Positions 6,169-13,031 of a DNA stretch of 13,979 nucleotides are shown in pieces. The position numbers and the translations under genes are program-made. The stretch spans positions 1 to 13,979 of the forward strand of contig DLZQ01000042.1 in the NCBI GenBank assembly GCA_003447295.1. Direction: 5' to 3'. How positions within the stretch are numbered: the stretch's first letter is position 1; each line of letters starts with the position of its first letter. The notes under the pieces are model-generated. The model ran no database searches. It saw only the letters and a list, made by a program, of their open reading frames with translations, and was not told where the DNA came from. The stretch comes from Lachnospiraceae bacterium (GTDB lineage: Bacteria; Bacillota; Clostridia; Lachnospirales; Lachnospiraceae).

Positions 6169-7878
6169 ATGGAATTTGTTATATTTGCAGGTGTACTGCT
6201 TTTTCTTTTTTTATTCATGATCGTACAAGAGCTTATGCAGGCAAAAAGAGAGGAAAAAATGTTCCGGAAATCTCTTTTGGTAAATTACGGAAAAGAACCG
6301 CCGAAGGAATATTCGCTGGAGAGATTTGCAAGGCTTGGCAGCTATCTGGAACGACATAAGGAAGAGAATCAGTTAGATGATATCACATGGAACGATCTGG
6401 GAATGGATGAGGTATTCTGCCGGATCGACCGGACATTATCAGCGGCAGGAGAGGAATACCTGTATTTTACCCTCCGGAATATCTCCTGCGGGAAGGAAAC
6501 GCTGGAGCATTTAGAGGAAGTGACCGGATGGTTTCTGGAGCAGGACGTTACCAGGGTCCGGGTACAACTGTTACTGAAAAAACTGGGGTATCTCGGGAAA
6601 TACTCTCTCTATGATTATCTGGATAATCTGGACTATCTGGGAGAGCGTAACAATCGGAAGATATTGCTTTTAAATCTTCTGTATCTGTTGTTTGCCGCAC
6701 TTTTATTCGTGCAGCCGGCGGTAGGGATCCTTGGGATCGTGGTGTGTATGCTGGCGCATATATTGACATACTTTCGTGAGAAAAAAGTGATCGAACCGTA
6801 TATTACAAGTTTTTCCTATGTGCTGCGTATGATTAGTGTCTGTGAGGAACTGGGCAGACAGAAGATCCCGGTGTATAAAAAAGAATTGGAGGATTTAAAC
6901 GAGGCGCTGAAAAGCCTGCGGGAATTAAAACGGGGTTCCTTTTGGGTAATGGCAGGAAATCAGGGGAAGATCGGAGGGAATCCGTTAGATATTCTAGCGG
7001 ATTATCTGCGGATGATATTGCATCTGGATATCTGGCAGTTTAATCACATGCTTCAAAAATTAAGACAGAAGACCGATCAGGTGGACAGATTGTTAGGTAT
7101 CACCGGCTATCTGGATATGGCAATCTCGGTGGGAGGCTTCCGCAGGTCCTTAGAGGGGTACTGTATTCCGCAGCTGGAAGAAGATGCGAAGAAGGCGTAT
7201 CTGCATATGGAAGGCGGATGGCATCCGCTGCTTACGCATCCTGTAAAAAACAGTATCCGGGCAGACAGAGGTGTGCTGCTTACCGGTTCTAATGCCTCCG
7301 GAAAATCCACCTTCTTAAAAATGGTGGCAGTAAATGCCGTTCTGGCACAGACGATTCATACCTGTACAGGGGAAAGCTATCATGCTCCGGTATTTCGGAT
7401 CTTTTCTTCCATGGCGCTGCGTGACAGTATACAGAACGGCGAGAGCTACTATATTGTGGAGATCCGGTCCCTTAAAAGGATCCTGGATGCGGCACACACA
7501 GGGACGGCTCCGGTGCTTAGTTTCGTGGATGAGGTCCTGCGGGGAACCAATACCGTGGAGCGTATTGCTGCAGCCACACAGATATTGATGCATTTGTCTG
7601 AAAGCGGAGTACTTTGTTTTGCCGCGACTCACGATATTGAAATGACGGAACTATTGAAAAACTGTTATGACAATTATCATTTTGAGGAAGTGATCCGGGA
7701 TGGCGACATCAGTTTCCCTTATGAACTGTTACCCGGGAGAGCAGGCACCAGAAATGCGATCCGGCTGCTTAACCTTATGGGATACGATAAAGAGATCACC
7801 AAGAGAGCTGCAGCGCAGGCGGAAGACTTTTTGCAGACAGGAAGATGGTCGGTGCAGACTCTTTTGGGGAATACTTGA
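6169..7878 (+). CDS. Membrane-anchored MutS-like ATPase
   Basis: A 569-residue protein whose C-terminal third is a MutS-type ABC ATPase domain: Walker A GSNASGKST (373-381), a signature region SIQNGESYYIVEI, Walker B ending in Asp454-Glu455, and switch His488 in ATHD. The N-terminus is unlike MutS. Residues 3-20 form a transmembrane helix (VIFAGVLLFLFLFMIV), and residues 165-203 form one or two more (LLLNLLYLLFAALL and GILGIVVCMLAHIL). The mismatch-recognition (Phe-X-Glu) and connector domains are absent, so a role in classical mismatch repair is unlikely. Related membrane-bound MutS homologues are often annotated 'MutS family DNA mismatch repair protein', but their function is not established. 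I prefer ATG 6169 (weak Shine-Dalgarno GTGAG) over GTG 6157, which has no spaced ribosome binding site. It sits alone between a terminator and a new promoter. Confidence 0.85.
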   Translation: MEFVIFAGVLLFLFLFMIVQELMQAKREEKMFRKSLLVNYGKEPPKEYSLERFARLGSYLERHKEENQLDDITWNDLGMDEVFCRIDRTLSAAGEEYLYFTLRNISCGKETLEHLEEVTGWFLEQDVTRVRVQLLLKKLGYLGKYSLYDYLDNLDYLGERNNRKILLLNLLYLLFAALLFVQPAVGILGIVVCMLAHILTYFREKKVIEPYITSFSYVLRMISVCEELGRQKIPVYKKELEDLNEALKSLRELKRGSFWVMAGNQGKIGGNPLDILADYLRMILHLDIWQFNHMLQKLRQKTDQVDRLLGITGYLDMAISVGGFRRSLEGYCIPQLEEDAKKAYLHMEGGWHPLLTHPVKNSIRADRGVLLTGSNASGKSTFLKMVAVNAVLAQTIHTCTGESYHAPVFRIFSSMALRDSIQNGESYYIVEIRSLKRILDAAHTGTAPVLSFVDEVLRGTNTVERIAAATQILMHLSESGVLCFAATHDIEMTELLKNCYDNYHFEEVIRDGDISFPYELLPGRAGTRNAIRLLNLMGYDKEITKRAAAQAEDFLQTGRWSVQTLLGNT

Positions 7879-7904
7879 CGTTTGCGCCGTATCGTTGGTA
7901 TACT
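7875..7904 (+). promoter_or_regulatory. strong sigma-A promoter before the small membrane protein
   Basis: TTGACG (7875-7880) is followed after 18 bases by TATACT (7899-7904), with an extended -10 TGG (7896-7898) directly in front. The -35 overlaps the stop codon of the MutS-like gene. A start near 7911 gives a leader of about 60 bases. It should drive the small gene and the WYL regulator together. Confidence 0.75.
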
Positions 7905-7970
7905 CCATATAAATAGAACCTCACATAAAGACATTAGGAAAAGCATAAAAAGGCATAAAGGAGAAAAAAT

Positions 7971-8132
7971 ATGGCAGTCAGCTTTTTGAATTCATTTTTA
8001 TCTTATCTGGTAGTGCTGGTAGTGATCGCGGCAGTAGGCGCTGTTGCCATTACTCTGGGAATTACTCTTCGCAAGAAGAAAAATAAAAAAGAGGAAATGC
8101 AACAGGTGCAGGAGACCGCTGACGGAGAATAA
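7971..8132 (+). CDS. 53-residue single-pass membrane protein
   Basis: This short reading frame starts at ATG 7971 and ends at TAA 8130-8132. AAGGAG (7958-7963) is placed 7 bases before the start, and a strong promoter lies just upstream. The product has a short polar N-terminus, one hydrophobic helix (about residues 9-33, SFLSYLVVLVVIAAVGAVAIT...), then a strongly basic patch RKKKNKK (34-40) and an acidic, glutamine-rich tail (EEMQQVQETADGE). The positive-inside rule predicts the C-terminus in the cytoplasm. It lies five bases before the WYL regulator and is presumably cotranscribed with it. I do not recognise the family. Coding is supported by the ribosome binding site, promoter, sensible codons and composition. 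Confidence 0.75.
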   Translation: MAVSFLNSFLSYLVVLVVIAAVGAVAITLGITLRKKKNKKEEMQQVQETADGE

Positions 8133-8137
8133 GGGCT

Positions 8138-9136
8138 ATGGCAAAATCGTCAGGACAGAAATTAAAGCTTTTATATCTGATTAAAATGCTGCAGGAGAAC
8201 ACGGATGAGAAACATCCAATGAGTACTCCGGATATTATAAAATACCTGGAGAATCAGGGAATCCATGCAGAACGGAAGAGTATTTACAGCGATATGGAGA
8301 GTCTTACGGACTTCGGTTACGATGTGGTACAGGTGCAGAGCAGACTGGGAGGCGGCTATTACCTCGGCAGTAGAGAGTTTGAACTCCCGGAATTGAAGCT
8401 GTTGGTGGATGCAGTACAGTCCTCCCGCTTCATTACCACGAAGAAATCCAGAGATCTGATAAGAAAGCTGGAGCAGATCGCCGGGAAAAACGATGCCGGA
8501 AAGTTACAGCGTCAGGTCTATGTTGCAGGCAGAATTAAGACGGAGAATGAGAGCATCTATTATAACATCGATGCCATTCATCGCGCCATTCAGGAGAACA
8601 GGCAGATCACCTTCGTGTATCTGGACTGGAACCTGCACAAGGAACTGGTGCCCAGACCCGGTGGGGATAAGTGCGTCAGCCCCTGGGCCCTGATCTGGCG
8701 GGATGAAAATTATTATCTGGCAGCCTACGACAGTGAAGCCGAAGTTATCAAGCATTACCGGGTGGACAAAATGGGACAGGTGGAAGTAACGGTAAATCCC
8801 AGGGAAGGGGTAAAACAGTTCTCACAGATCGACGTGACCTCCTATACGAACCAGACCTTCGGCATGTTCGCCGGGGAGGAGAGCGTGGTGACCATGGAGT
8901 TCCCCAAGCGCCTCATCGGTGTGGTACTGGACCGGTTCGGCAGAGAAGTAGATATCCGCCCTATTTCCGATACCACGTTCCGTGTTCGTGCGAAGGTGGC
9001 AGTCAGCGGACAATTCTTCGGATGGCTTGCGGGAATCGGACCGGATGCCAGGATCGCAGCGCCGGAAGCAGTACAGAAGCGTTATGTACAGTGGCTTTCG
9101 GATATTTTGCGGGAACAGTCGGGAACCGCGAAATAA
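8138..9136 (+). CDS. WYL-domain transcriptional regulator with N-terminal helix-turn-helix
   Basis: A 332-residue cytoplasmic DNA-binding protein of the usual HTH-WYL-WCX design. Residues 1-70 form a DeoR/HTH_11-like winged helix (STPDIIKYLENQGI...RKSIYSDMESL, then the wing GGGYYLG). The WYL domain is centred on WALIWRDENYYL (183-194) followed by HYRVDKM, and a C-terminal WCX region covers about residues 235-325. WYL domains act as ligand sensors, in several studied cases binding nucleic acids or nucleotides, and control diverse stress, defence or metabolic genes. GGAG (8124-8127) is 10 bases before the ATG, inside the end of the preceding small gene. A terminator follows. Its targets are unknown; autoregulation or control of the neighbouring membrane protein would be plausible but is inference. 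Confidence 0.92.
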   Translation: MAKSSGQKLKLLYLIKMLQENTDEKHPMSTPDIIKYLENQGIHAERKSIYSDMESLTDFGYDVVQVQSRLGGGYYLGSREFELPELKLLVDAVQSSRFITTKKSRDLIRKLEQIAGKNDAGKLQRQVYVAGRIKTENESIYYNIDAIHRAIQENRQITFVYLDWNLHKELVPRPGGDKCVSPWALIWRDENYYLAAYDSEAEVIKHYRVDKMGQVEVTVNPREGVKQFSQIDVTSYTNQTFGMFAGEESVVTMEFPKRLIGVVLDRFGREVDIRPISDTTFRVRAKVAVSGQFFGWLAGIGPDARIAAPEAVQKRYVQWLSDILREQSGTAK

Positions 9137-9181
9137 AAATGTATCCAAAATTTCATTCCCTTTTTTGTATAGTTTTCTAAA

Positions 9182-9215
9182 GGATCCCTCGTTGACAAGG
9201 CAGGGATTCTTTTTT
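9182..9215 (+). terminator. intrinsic terminator of the WYL regulator operon
   Basis: GGATCCCT (9182-9189) pairs with AGGGATTC (9202-9209), eight pairs with one G-U, with a 12-base loop, followed immediately by six Ts (9210-9215). It is a textbook rho-independent terminator. The loop and the T-run also form part of the nrdD promoter. Confidence 0.8.
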
Positions 9216-9220
9216 ATACT
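9192..9220 (+). promoter_or_regulatory. nrdDG promoter embedded in the terminator
   Basis: A perfect -35 box TTGACA (9192-9197) lies in the terminator loop. After exactly 17 bases comes TATACT (9215-9220), which starts at the end of the T-run. A transcription start near 9227 would leave a leader of about 130 bases and place the two NrdR-like operators just downstream of the start site. Confidence 0.65.
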
Positions 9221-9233
9221 GATAAATAGCACC

Positions 9234-9247
9234 CACAATATATTGCT
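9234..9247. promoter_or_regulatory. NrdR box 1 (candidate operator)
   Basis: CACAATATATTGCT contains the perfect palindrome CAATATATTG (9236-9245). It closely resembles the NrdR consensus (ACACWATATWTTGT-like). NrdR is the zinc/ATP-cone repressor that shuts off ribonucleotide reductase genes when dATP is high. The box lies 113 bases before nrdD, its recognised target class. Confidence 0.65.
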
Positions 9248-9260
9248 ATCTGATGCGGAT

Positions 9261-9280
9261 AAATACCATATATGGTATTT
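9261..9280. promoter_or_regulatory. NrdR box 2 (candidate operator), 20-bp perfect palindrome
   Basis: AAATACCATATATGGTATTT is its own reverse complement over all 20 bases, with the NrdR-like core ACCATATATGGT. Its centre (9270.5) is exactly 30 bp from the centre of box 1 (9240.5), i.e. about three helical turns, which matches the usual spacing of paired NrdR boxes. Confidence 0.65.
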
Positions 9281-9359
9281 GCTAACGCTATCGTAAGTAA
9301 GAGGGATACAGCAGAATCCGGGCATTTTCCGGACATTATCGTATGAAGGGAAGAGAAAT

Positions 9360-11549
9360 ATGAGCAGCAATTTTGAACATGACCATGAAGAAAATGAAGA
9401 TTATGGCAAACAGTTCAGACCGAACAGGGAGATCTATGTCGTAAAAAAGGACGGGAGCAAGGAGCTTTTTAATGTACAGAAGGTAATCAGTGCAGTAGGC
9501 AAAAGTGCATACCGCGCCCTGACGAAATTCACCAAAGAAGAAAAAGAGAATATCTGCCAGTATGTGGTAGATAAGGTAAACGAACTGGAAGTGGATGAAA
9601 TTCCCATTCCCATTATGCACAATATTGTAGAAAGTGCCTTAGAGCAGGTGAAACCGATCGTCGCAAAAAGCTATCGCGATTATCGTAACTATAAGCAGGA
9701 TTTTGTACGGATGCTGGATGATGTCTATAAAAAGAGTCAGTCCATCATGTACATCGGAGATAAGGAAAATGCCAACACGGATTCCGCCCTGGTATCTACT
9801 AAGCGCAGTCTGATCTTTAATCAGCTGAATAAGGAATTGTATCAGAAATTCTTCCTGACAACGGAAGAGATCCAGGCATGTCGTGACGGTTATATTTATG
9901 TGCATGATATGTCTGCCAGAAGAGATACCATGAACTGCTGCCTGTTTGATGTGCAGAATGTCCTGACGGGTGGCTTCGAGATGGGCAACATCTGGTATAA
10001 TGAGCCGAAGACTCTGGATGTGGCATTTGATGTCATCGGTGATATCGTCTTAAGCGCTGCCAGCCAGCAATACGGCGGATTCACCGTACCCAGCGTGGAT
10101 CTGATCTTAGAGCCTTATGCTGAAAAATCCTACAACAGAGCCCTGGCAAAATACGAGAGACTGGGAGTAGCCGCAGATGTGGCGGAGAGAGAAGCACTTG
10201 CAGATGTGAAGAAAGAATTCGAACAGGGCTTCCAGGGATGGGAATATAAATTTAATACTGTGGCAAGCAGCCGTGGCGATTATCCTTTTATTACCGTGAC
10301 TGCTGGAACCGGTACTGGTAAATTTGCCCAAATGGCTACTATTACCATGCTGGAGGTCCGCAGAAAGGGACAGGGCAAAAAGGATCATAAAAAGCCCGTT
10401 CTGTTCCCGAAGATCGTATTTTTATATGATGAGAATCTGCACGGTCCCGGTAAGCCGCTGGAAAATGTATTCGAAGCCGGTGTGGAATGCTCTGCCAAGA
10501 CCATGTATCCCGACTGGCTGAGCCTGACCGGTAAAGGCTATGTGGCAAGCATGTACAAACAGTATGGCAAGATCGTATCTCCCATGGGATGCAGAGCTTT
10601 TCTGTCTCCCTGGTATGAGAGAGGCGGCATGCATCCGGCAGACGATAAGGATCAGCCGGTATTCGTAGGCAGATTCAATATCGGTGCGGTATCCCTGCAT
10701 CTGCCCATGATCCTGGCAAAAGCGAGAAAAGAGAGCAGAGACTTCTATGAAGTGCTGGATTACTATCTGGAACTCATCCGTCAGCTCCACATCCGTACCT
10801 ATGCTTATTTGGGGGAAATGCGTGCATCCACGAACCCTCTGGCATATTGTGAGGGAGGTTTCCTGGGAGGACATCTGAAGCTGACAGACAAGATCAAACC
10901 GTTACTGAAATCCGCAACGGCAAGTTTTGGTATTACAGCGCTGAATGAACTGCAGGAACTTTACAACGGCAAGTCCCTGGTAGAGGATGGGGCTTTCGCT
11001 GTGGAAGTACTGGAGCATATCAATCAGAAAATTTCGGAATACAAGGAAGAGGACGGCAACCTGTACGCCATCTACGGAACTCCCGCAGAGAATCTGTGCG
11101 GTCTGCAGGTAAAGCAGTTCCGTAAAAAGTACGGTATTATTGAGGGCGTTTCCGACAGAGAATATGTCAGTAACAGCTTCCACTGCCATGTGACAGAGGA
11201 TATTACCCCCATTCAGAAACAGGATCTGGAGAACCGTTTCTGGGATCTGAGCAACGGCGGCAAGATCCAGTATGTAAAATATCCGATTGATTATAATACC
11301 GAGGCGATCAAGACACTGATCCACAGAGCTATGGATATGGGCTTCTATGAAGGTGTAAATCTGTCGCTTGCATACTGTGATGATTGTGGACATCAGGAAC
11401 TGGAAATGGATGTATGCCCTGTCTGTGGCAGCCGCAATCTGACCAAGATCGACCGTATGAACGGATATCTGTCTTACTCCAGAGTACACGGAGATACAAG
11501 ACTGAATGATGCCAAGATGGCGGAGATCGCAGAGCGTAAGAGTATGTAG
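9360..11549 (+). CDS. nrdD: Anaerobic (class III) ribonucleoside-triphosphate reductase, catalytic subunit
   Basis: A 729-residue cytoplasmic glycyl-radical enzyme that reduces ribonucleoside triphosphates to deoxyribonucleotides without oxygen, normally with formate as reductant. An N-terminal ATP-cone domain (about residues 20-115, starting at YVVKKDGSKELF) provides allosteric control by ATP/dATP. The core shows Asn192-Cys193-Cys194 and the PMGCRA segment with the likely thiyl-radical Cys411. The C-terminus carries a four-cysteine zinc site (Cys673, Cys676, Cys686, Cys689) and the glycyl-radical loop RMNGYLSYSR (Gly702), usually RVxGYL. Length is normal for the family. A purine-rich AAGGGAAG precedes the ATG. 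nrdG follows after 27 bases. Paired NrdR boxes and an embedded promoter lie upstream, so expression should track cellular dNTP level. Confidence 0.97.
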   Translation: MSSNFEHDHEENEDYGKQFRPNREIYVVKKDGSKELFNVQKVISAVGKSAYRALTKFTKEEKENICQYVVDKVNELEVDEIPIPIMHNIVESALEQVKPIVAKSYRDYRNYKQDFVRMLDDVYKKSQSIMYIGDKENANTDSALVSTKRSLIFNQLNKELYQKFFLTTEEIQACRDGYIYVHDMSARRDTMNCCLFDVQNVLTGGFEMGNIWYNEPKTLDVAFDVIGDIVLSAASQQYGGFTVPSVDLILEPYAEKSYNRALAKYERLGVAADVAEREALADVKKEFEQGFQGWEYKFNTVASSRGDYPFITVTAGTGTGKFAQMATITMLEVRRKGQGKKDHKKPVLFPKIVFLYDENLHGPGKPLENVFEAGVECSAKTMYPDWLSLTGKGYVASMYKQYGKIVSPMGCRAFLSPWYERGGMHPADDKDQPVFVGRFNIGAVSLHLPMILAKARKESRDFYEVLDYYLELIRQLHIRTYAYLGEMRASTNPLAYCEGGFLGGHLKLTDKIKPLLKSATASFGITALNELQELYNGKSLVEDGAFAVEVLEHINQKISEYKEEDGNLYAIYGTPAENLCGLQVKQFRKKYGIIEGVSDREYVSNSFHCHVTEDITPIQKQDLENRFWDLSNGGKIQYVKYPIDYNTEAIKTLIHRAMDMGFYEGVNLSLAYCDDCGHQELEMDVCPVCGSRNLTKIDRMNGYLSYSRVHGDTRLNDAKMAEIAERKSM

Positions 11550-11576
11550 ATATGTAGAGACAGGATGGACAGATAA

Positions 11577-12086
11577 ATGAGATATCATAATATAACCAGG
11601 GACGATATGTTGAACGGCGATGGACTGCGGGTCGTACTGTGGGTAGCAGGATGTAATCATTGCTGCAGAGACTGTCAGAATCCCATTACCTGGGACCCCG
11701 ATGGTGGACTTTTATTTGATGAGGCTGCGAAACAGGAGATTTTTGAGCAACTGGAGAAGCCATACATTTCCGGGATCACCTTTTCCGGCGGAGATCCCAT
11801 GCATCCCGTGAACCGTGCTGATGTGAGAGAACTGATGCAGGAGATCAGAGAAAAATACCCTACGAAGACGATCTGGATGTATACCGGAGACAGTTGGGAG
11901 GACATATACGATCTGCCGATCATGCAATATGTGGATGTCGTGGTGGACGGAGAGTTCCATGTAGAAGAAAAAGATGTAAAACTTCTGTGGAAAGGCAGTA
12001 AGAACCAGCGGGTGATCGATGTGAAGAAGACACTTGCCGGAGAACATCCGGAAGATGTGGTACTGCACTGCGGAGATTATGCGTAA
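11577..12086 (+). CDS. nrdG: Anaerobic ribonucleotide reductase activase (radical SAM)
   Basis: A 169-residue radical S-adenosylmethionine enzyme that installs the glycyl radical on NrdD. The [4Fe-4S] cluster motif CX3CX2C is Cys26, Cys30 and Cys33 in GCNHCCRDCQNP. An extra cysteine (Cys29) sits inside the motif, as in other NrdG proteins. The SAM-binding glycine segment TFSGGDP follows. The N-terminal DGLRVVLWVAGC block is typical of the family. It starts 27 bases after nrdD, with AGGATGG as a modest ribosome binding site, and is surely cotranscribed with it. Length and motif order are standard. Confidence 0.96.
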   Translation: MRYHNITRDDMLNGDGLRVVLWVAGCNHCCRDCQNPITWDPDGGLLFDEAAKQEIFEQLEKPYISGITFSGGDPMHPVNRADVRELMQEIREKYPTKTIWMYTGDSWEDIYDLPIMQYVDVVVDGEFHVEEKDVKLLWKGSKNQRVIDVKKTLAGEHPEDVVLHCGDYA

Positions 12087-12153
12087 AGAAAACAGATCCA
12101 CAGTGACTTAAGAGAAACAGATACTGTAAAAATAAGAAAAGGACAAAAGAACC

Positions 12154-12666
12154 ATGCATAGAATCGCTAAATTTCATTTTGTGAGCCCTTCACAGTTTTT
12201 GACTGCCATGCAGGAGGAATATCCGCAGTATACGGAGGAACAGATCAAGGAAATGTACGAGGCTCTGAAGCTTCCGAAGAGAGCTACGAAAGGAAGTGCC
12301 GGATATGATTTCTTTGCTCCGTTTACTTTTAAACTGACACCCGGAGAGACTATTAAAATCCCGACCGGTATCCGGGCGGAGATGCAGGAAGACTGGGTAC
12401 TGCAGATATACCCAAGAAGCGGACTGGGCTTTAAATACAGACTGCAGATGAACAATACGGTGGGCATCATTGATAGTGATTATTTTTTCTCGGACAATGA
12501 AGGACATATTTTCATGAAGATCACGAATGATTCCAATGAAGGCAAGAGCGTGGAGGTTCCCGCAGGAACCGGGTTCGCCCAGGGGATCTTCATGCAGTAC
12601 GGTATCACAGAGGACGATGATGCGGAAGGCATTCGCAACGGTGGCTTCGGAAGTACTACAAAATAA
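12154..12666 (+). CDS. dut: Deoxyuridine triphosphatase (trimeric dUTPase)
   Basis: A 170-residue enzyme that hydrolyses dUTP to dUMP and pyrophosphate, keeping uracil out of DNA and supplying dUMP for thymidylate synthesis. All five trimeric-dUTPase motifs are present: motif 1 SAGYDF (48-53), motif 2 PRSGLG (87-92), motif 3 GIIDSDY with catalytic Asp107, motif 4 AGTGFAQG, and motif 5 RNGGFGST (161-168). Two features differ from short bacterial Dut proteins: an N-terminal extension of roughly 25-30 residues, and a few extra residues after motif 3 (YFFSDNEGH instead of YRGE). The start is ATG 12154, with AAAAGGAC upstream. It follows nrdG by 67 bases and logically completes a deoxynucleotide operon. 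Confidence 0.95.
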   Translation: MHRIAKFHFVSPSQFLTAMQEEYPQYTEEQIKEMYEALKLPKRATKGSAGYDFFAPFTFKLTPGETIKIPTGIRAEMQEDWVLQIYPRSGLGFKYRLQMNNTVGIIDSDYFFSDNEGHIFMKITNDSNEGKSVEVPAGTGFAQGIFMQYGITEDDDAEGIRNGGFGSTTK

Positions 12667-12679
12667 TCTATAAGGATAA

Positions 12680-12735
12680 AATCCTCCGAAGGAGACATGA
12701 TGAAGTTATGATATGTACCCAGAGGGGGATTTTTT
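12680..12735 (+). terminator. candidate terminator after dut
   Basis: AATCCTCC (12680-12687) can pair with GGGGGATT (12724-12731) with one G-U, and six Ts run from 12730 to 12735. The loop is long (36 bases) and contains smaller alternatives, CTCC-GAA-GGAG (12684-12694) and AGGAT/ATCCT (12673-12677 with 12681-12685). Because part of the T-run is in the stem, termination strength is uncertain. Confidence 0.4.
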
Positions 12736-12956
12736 ATGCCACAGAACATATGCAGTATGTCGATGGACGGATAGAGCTTAGGACGAACTTCAATATTATT
12801 CACGGTGCTCGTGGCGGAGAGCTCAGCACGGATGTGATTTGGCAATGGCGTTCGTGGCGAATGCAAATTATACCCATGTGAATTATGAACTGCGGTCTGT
12901 ATTGAAATCTATGAGGATATTAAATGTGACAAAATGTATCACTTTTATCGACGAAA

Positions 12957-12985
12957 TTGAAAAGGTTGCCTGTCAATGATATAAT
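12957..12985 (+). promoter_or_regulatory. sigma-A promoter of the degV gene
   Basis: TTGAAA (12957-12962) and a perfect TATAAT (12980-12985) are separated by 17 bases. A start near 12992 gives a leader of about 40 bases before the degV ATG. The TTG at 12957 is therefore a promoter base, not a start codon. Confidence 0.75.
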
Positions 12986-13031
12986 GGCGCAAAAGAAAAA
13001 CCATAAAATTTATAATATCAGGAGGCAATCA

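Larger units (their letters stand above)
12667..13031 (+). other. 365-base gene-poor region between dut and degV
   Basis: Besides the candidate terminator and the degV promoter, this stretch holds two short overlapping frames on the + strand. One begins at ATG 12708 and stops at 12881 (57 residues, including VDGRIELRTNF and ARGGELSTDVI). The other begins at ATG 12845 and stops at 12979 (44 residues, MAFVANANYTHV...). Neither has a convincing ribosome binding site at normal spacing, and the second runs through the degV promoter. They could be two halves of a decayed gene joined by a frameshift near 12840, or chance. I recognise no family. Confidence 0.3.

Noticed and set aside
8822..9370. 182-residue - strand frame over the end of the WYL gene and the nrdD upstream region
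   Set aside because: It crosses the terminator, promoter and NrdR palindromes, lacks motifs and is opposite a clear gene.
10902..11660. 252-residue - strand frame antisense to nrdD/nrdG
   Set aside because: It lies entirely opposite strongly conserved nrdD/nrdG coding sequence and has cysteine/histidine-rich shadow composition with no recognisable motif.
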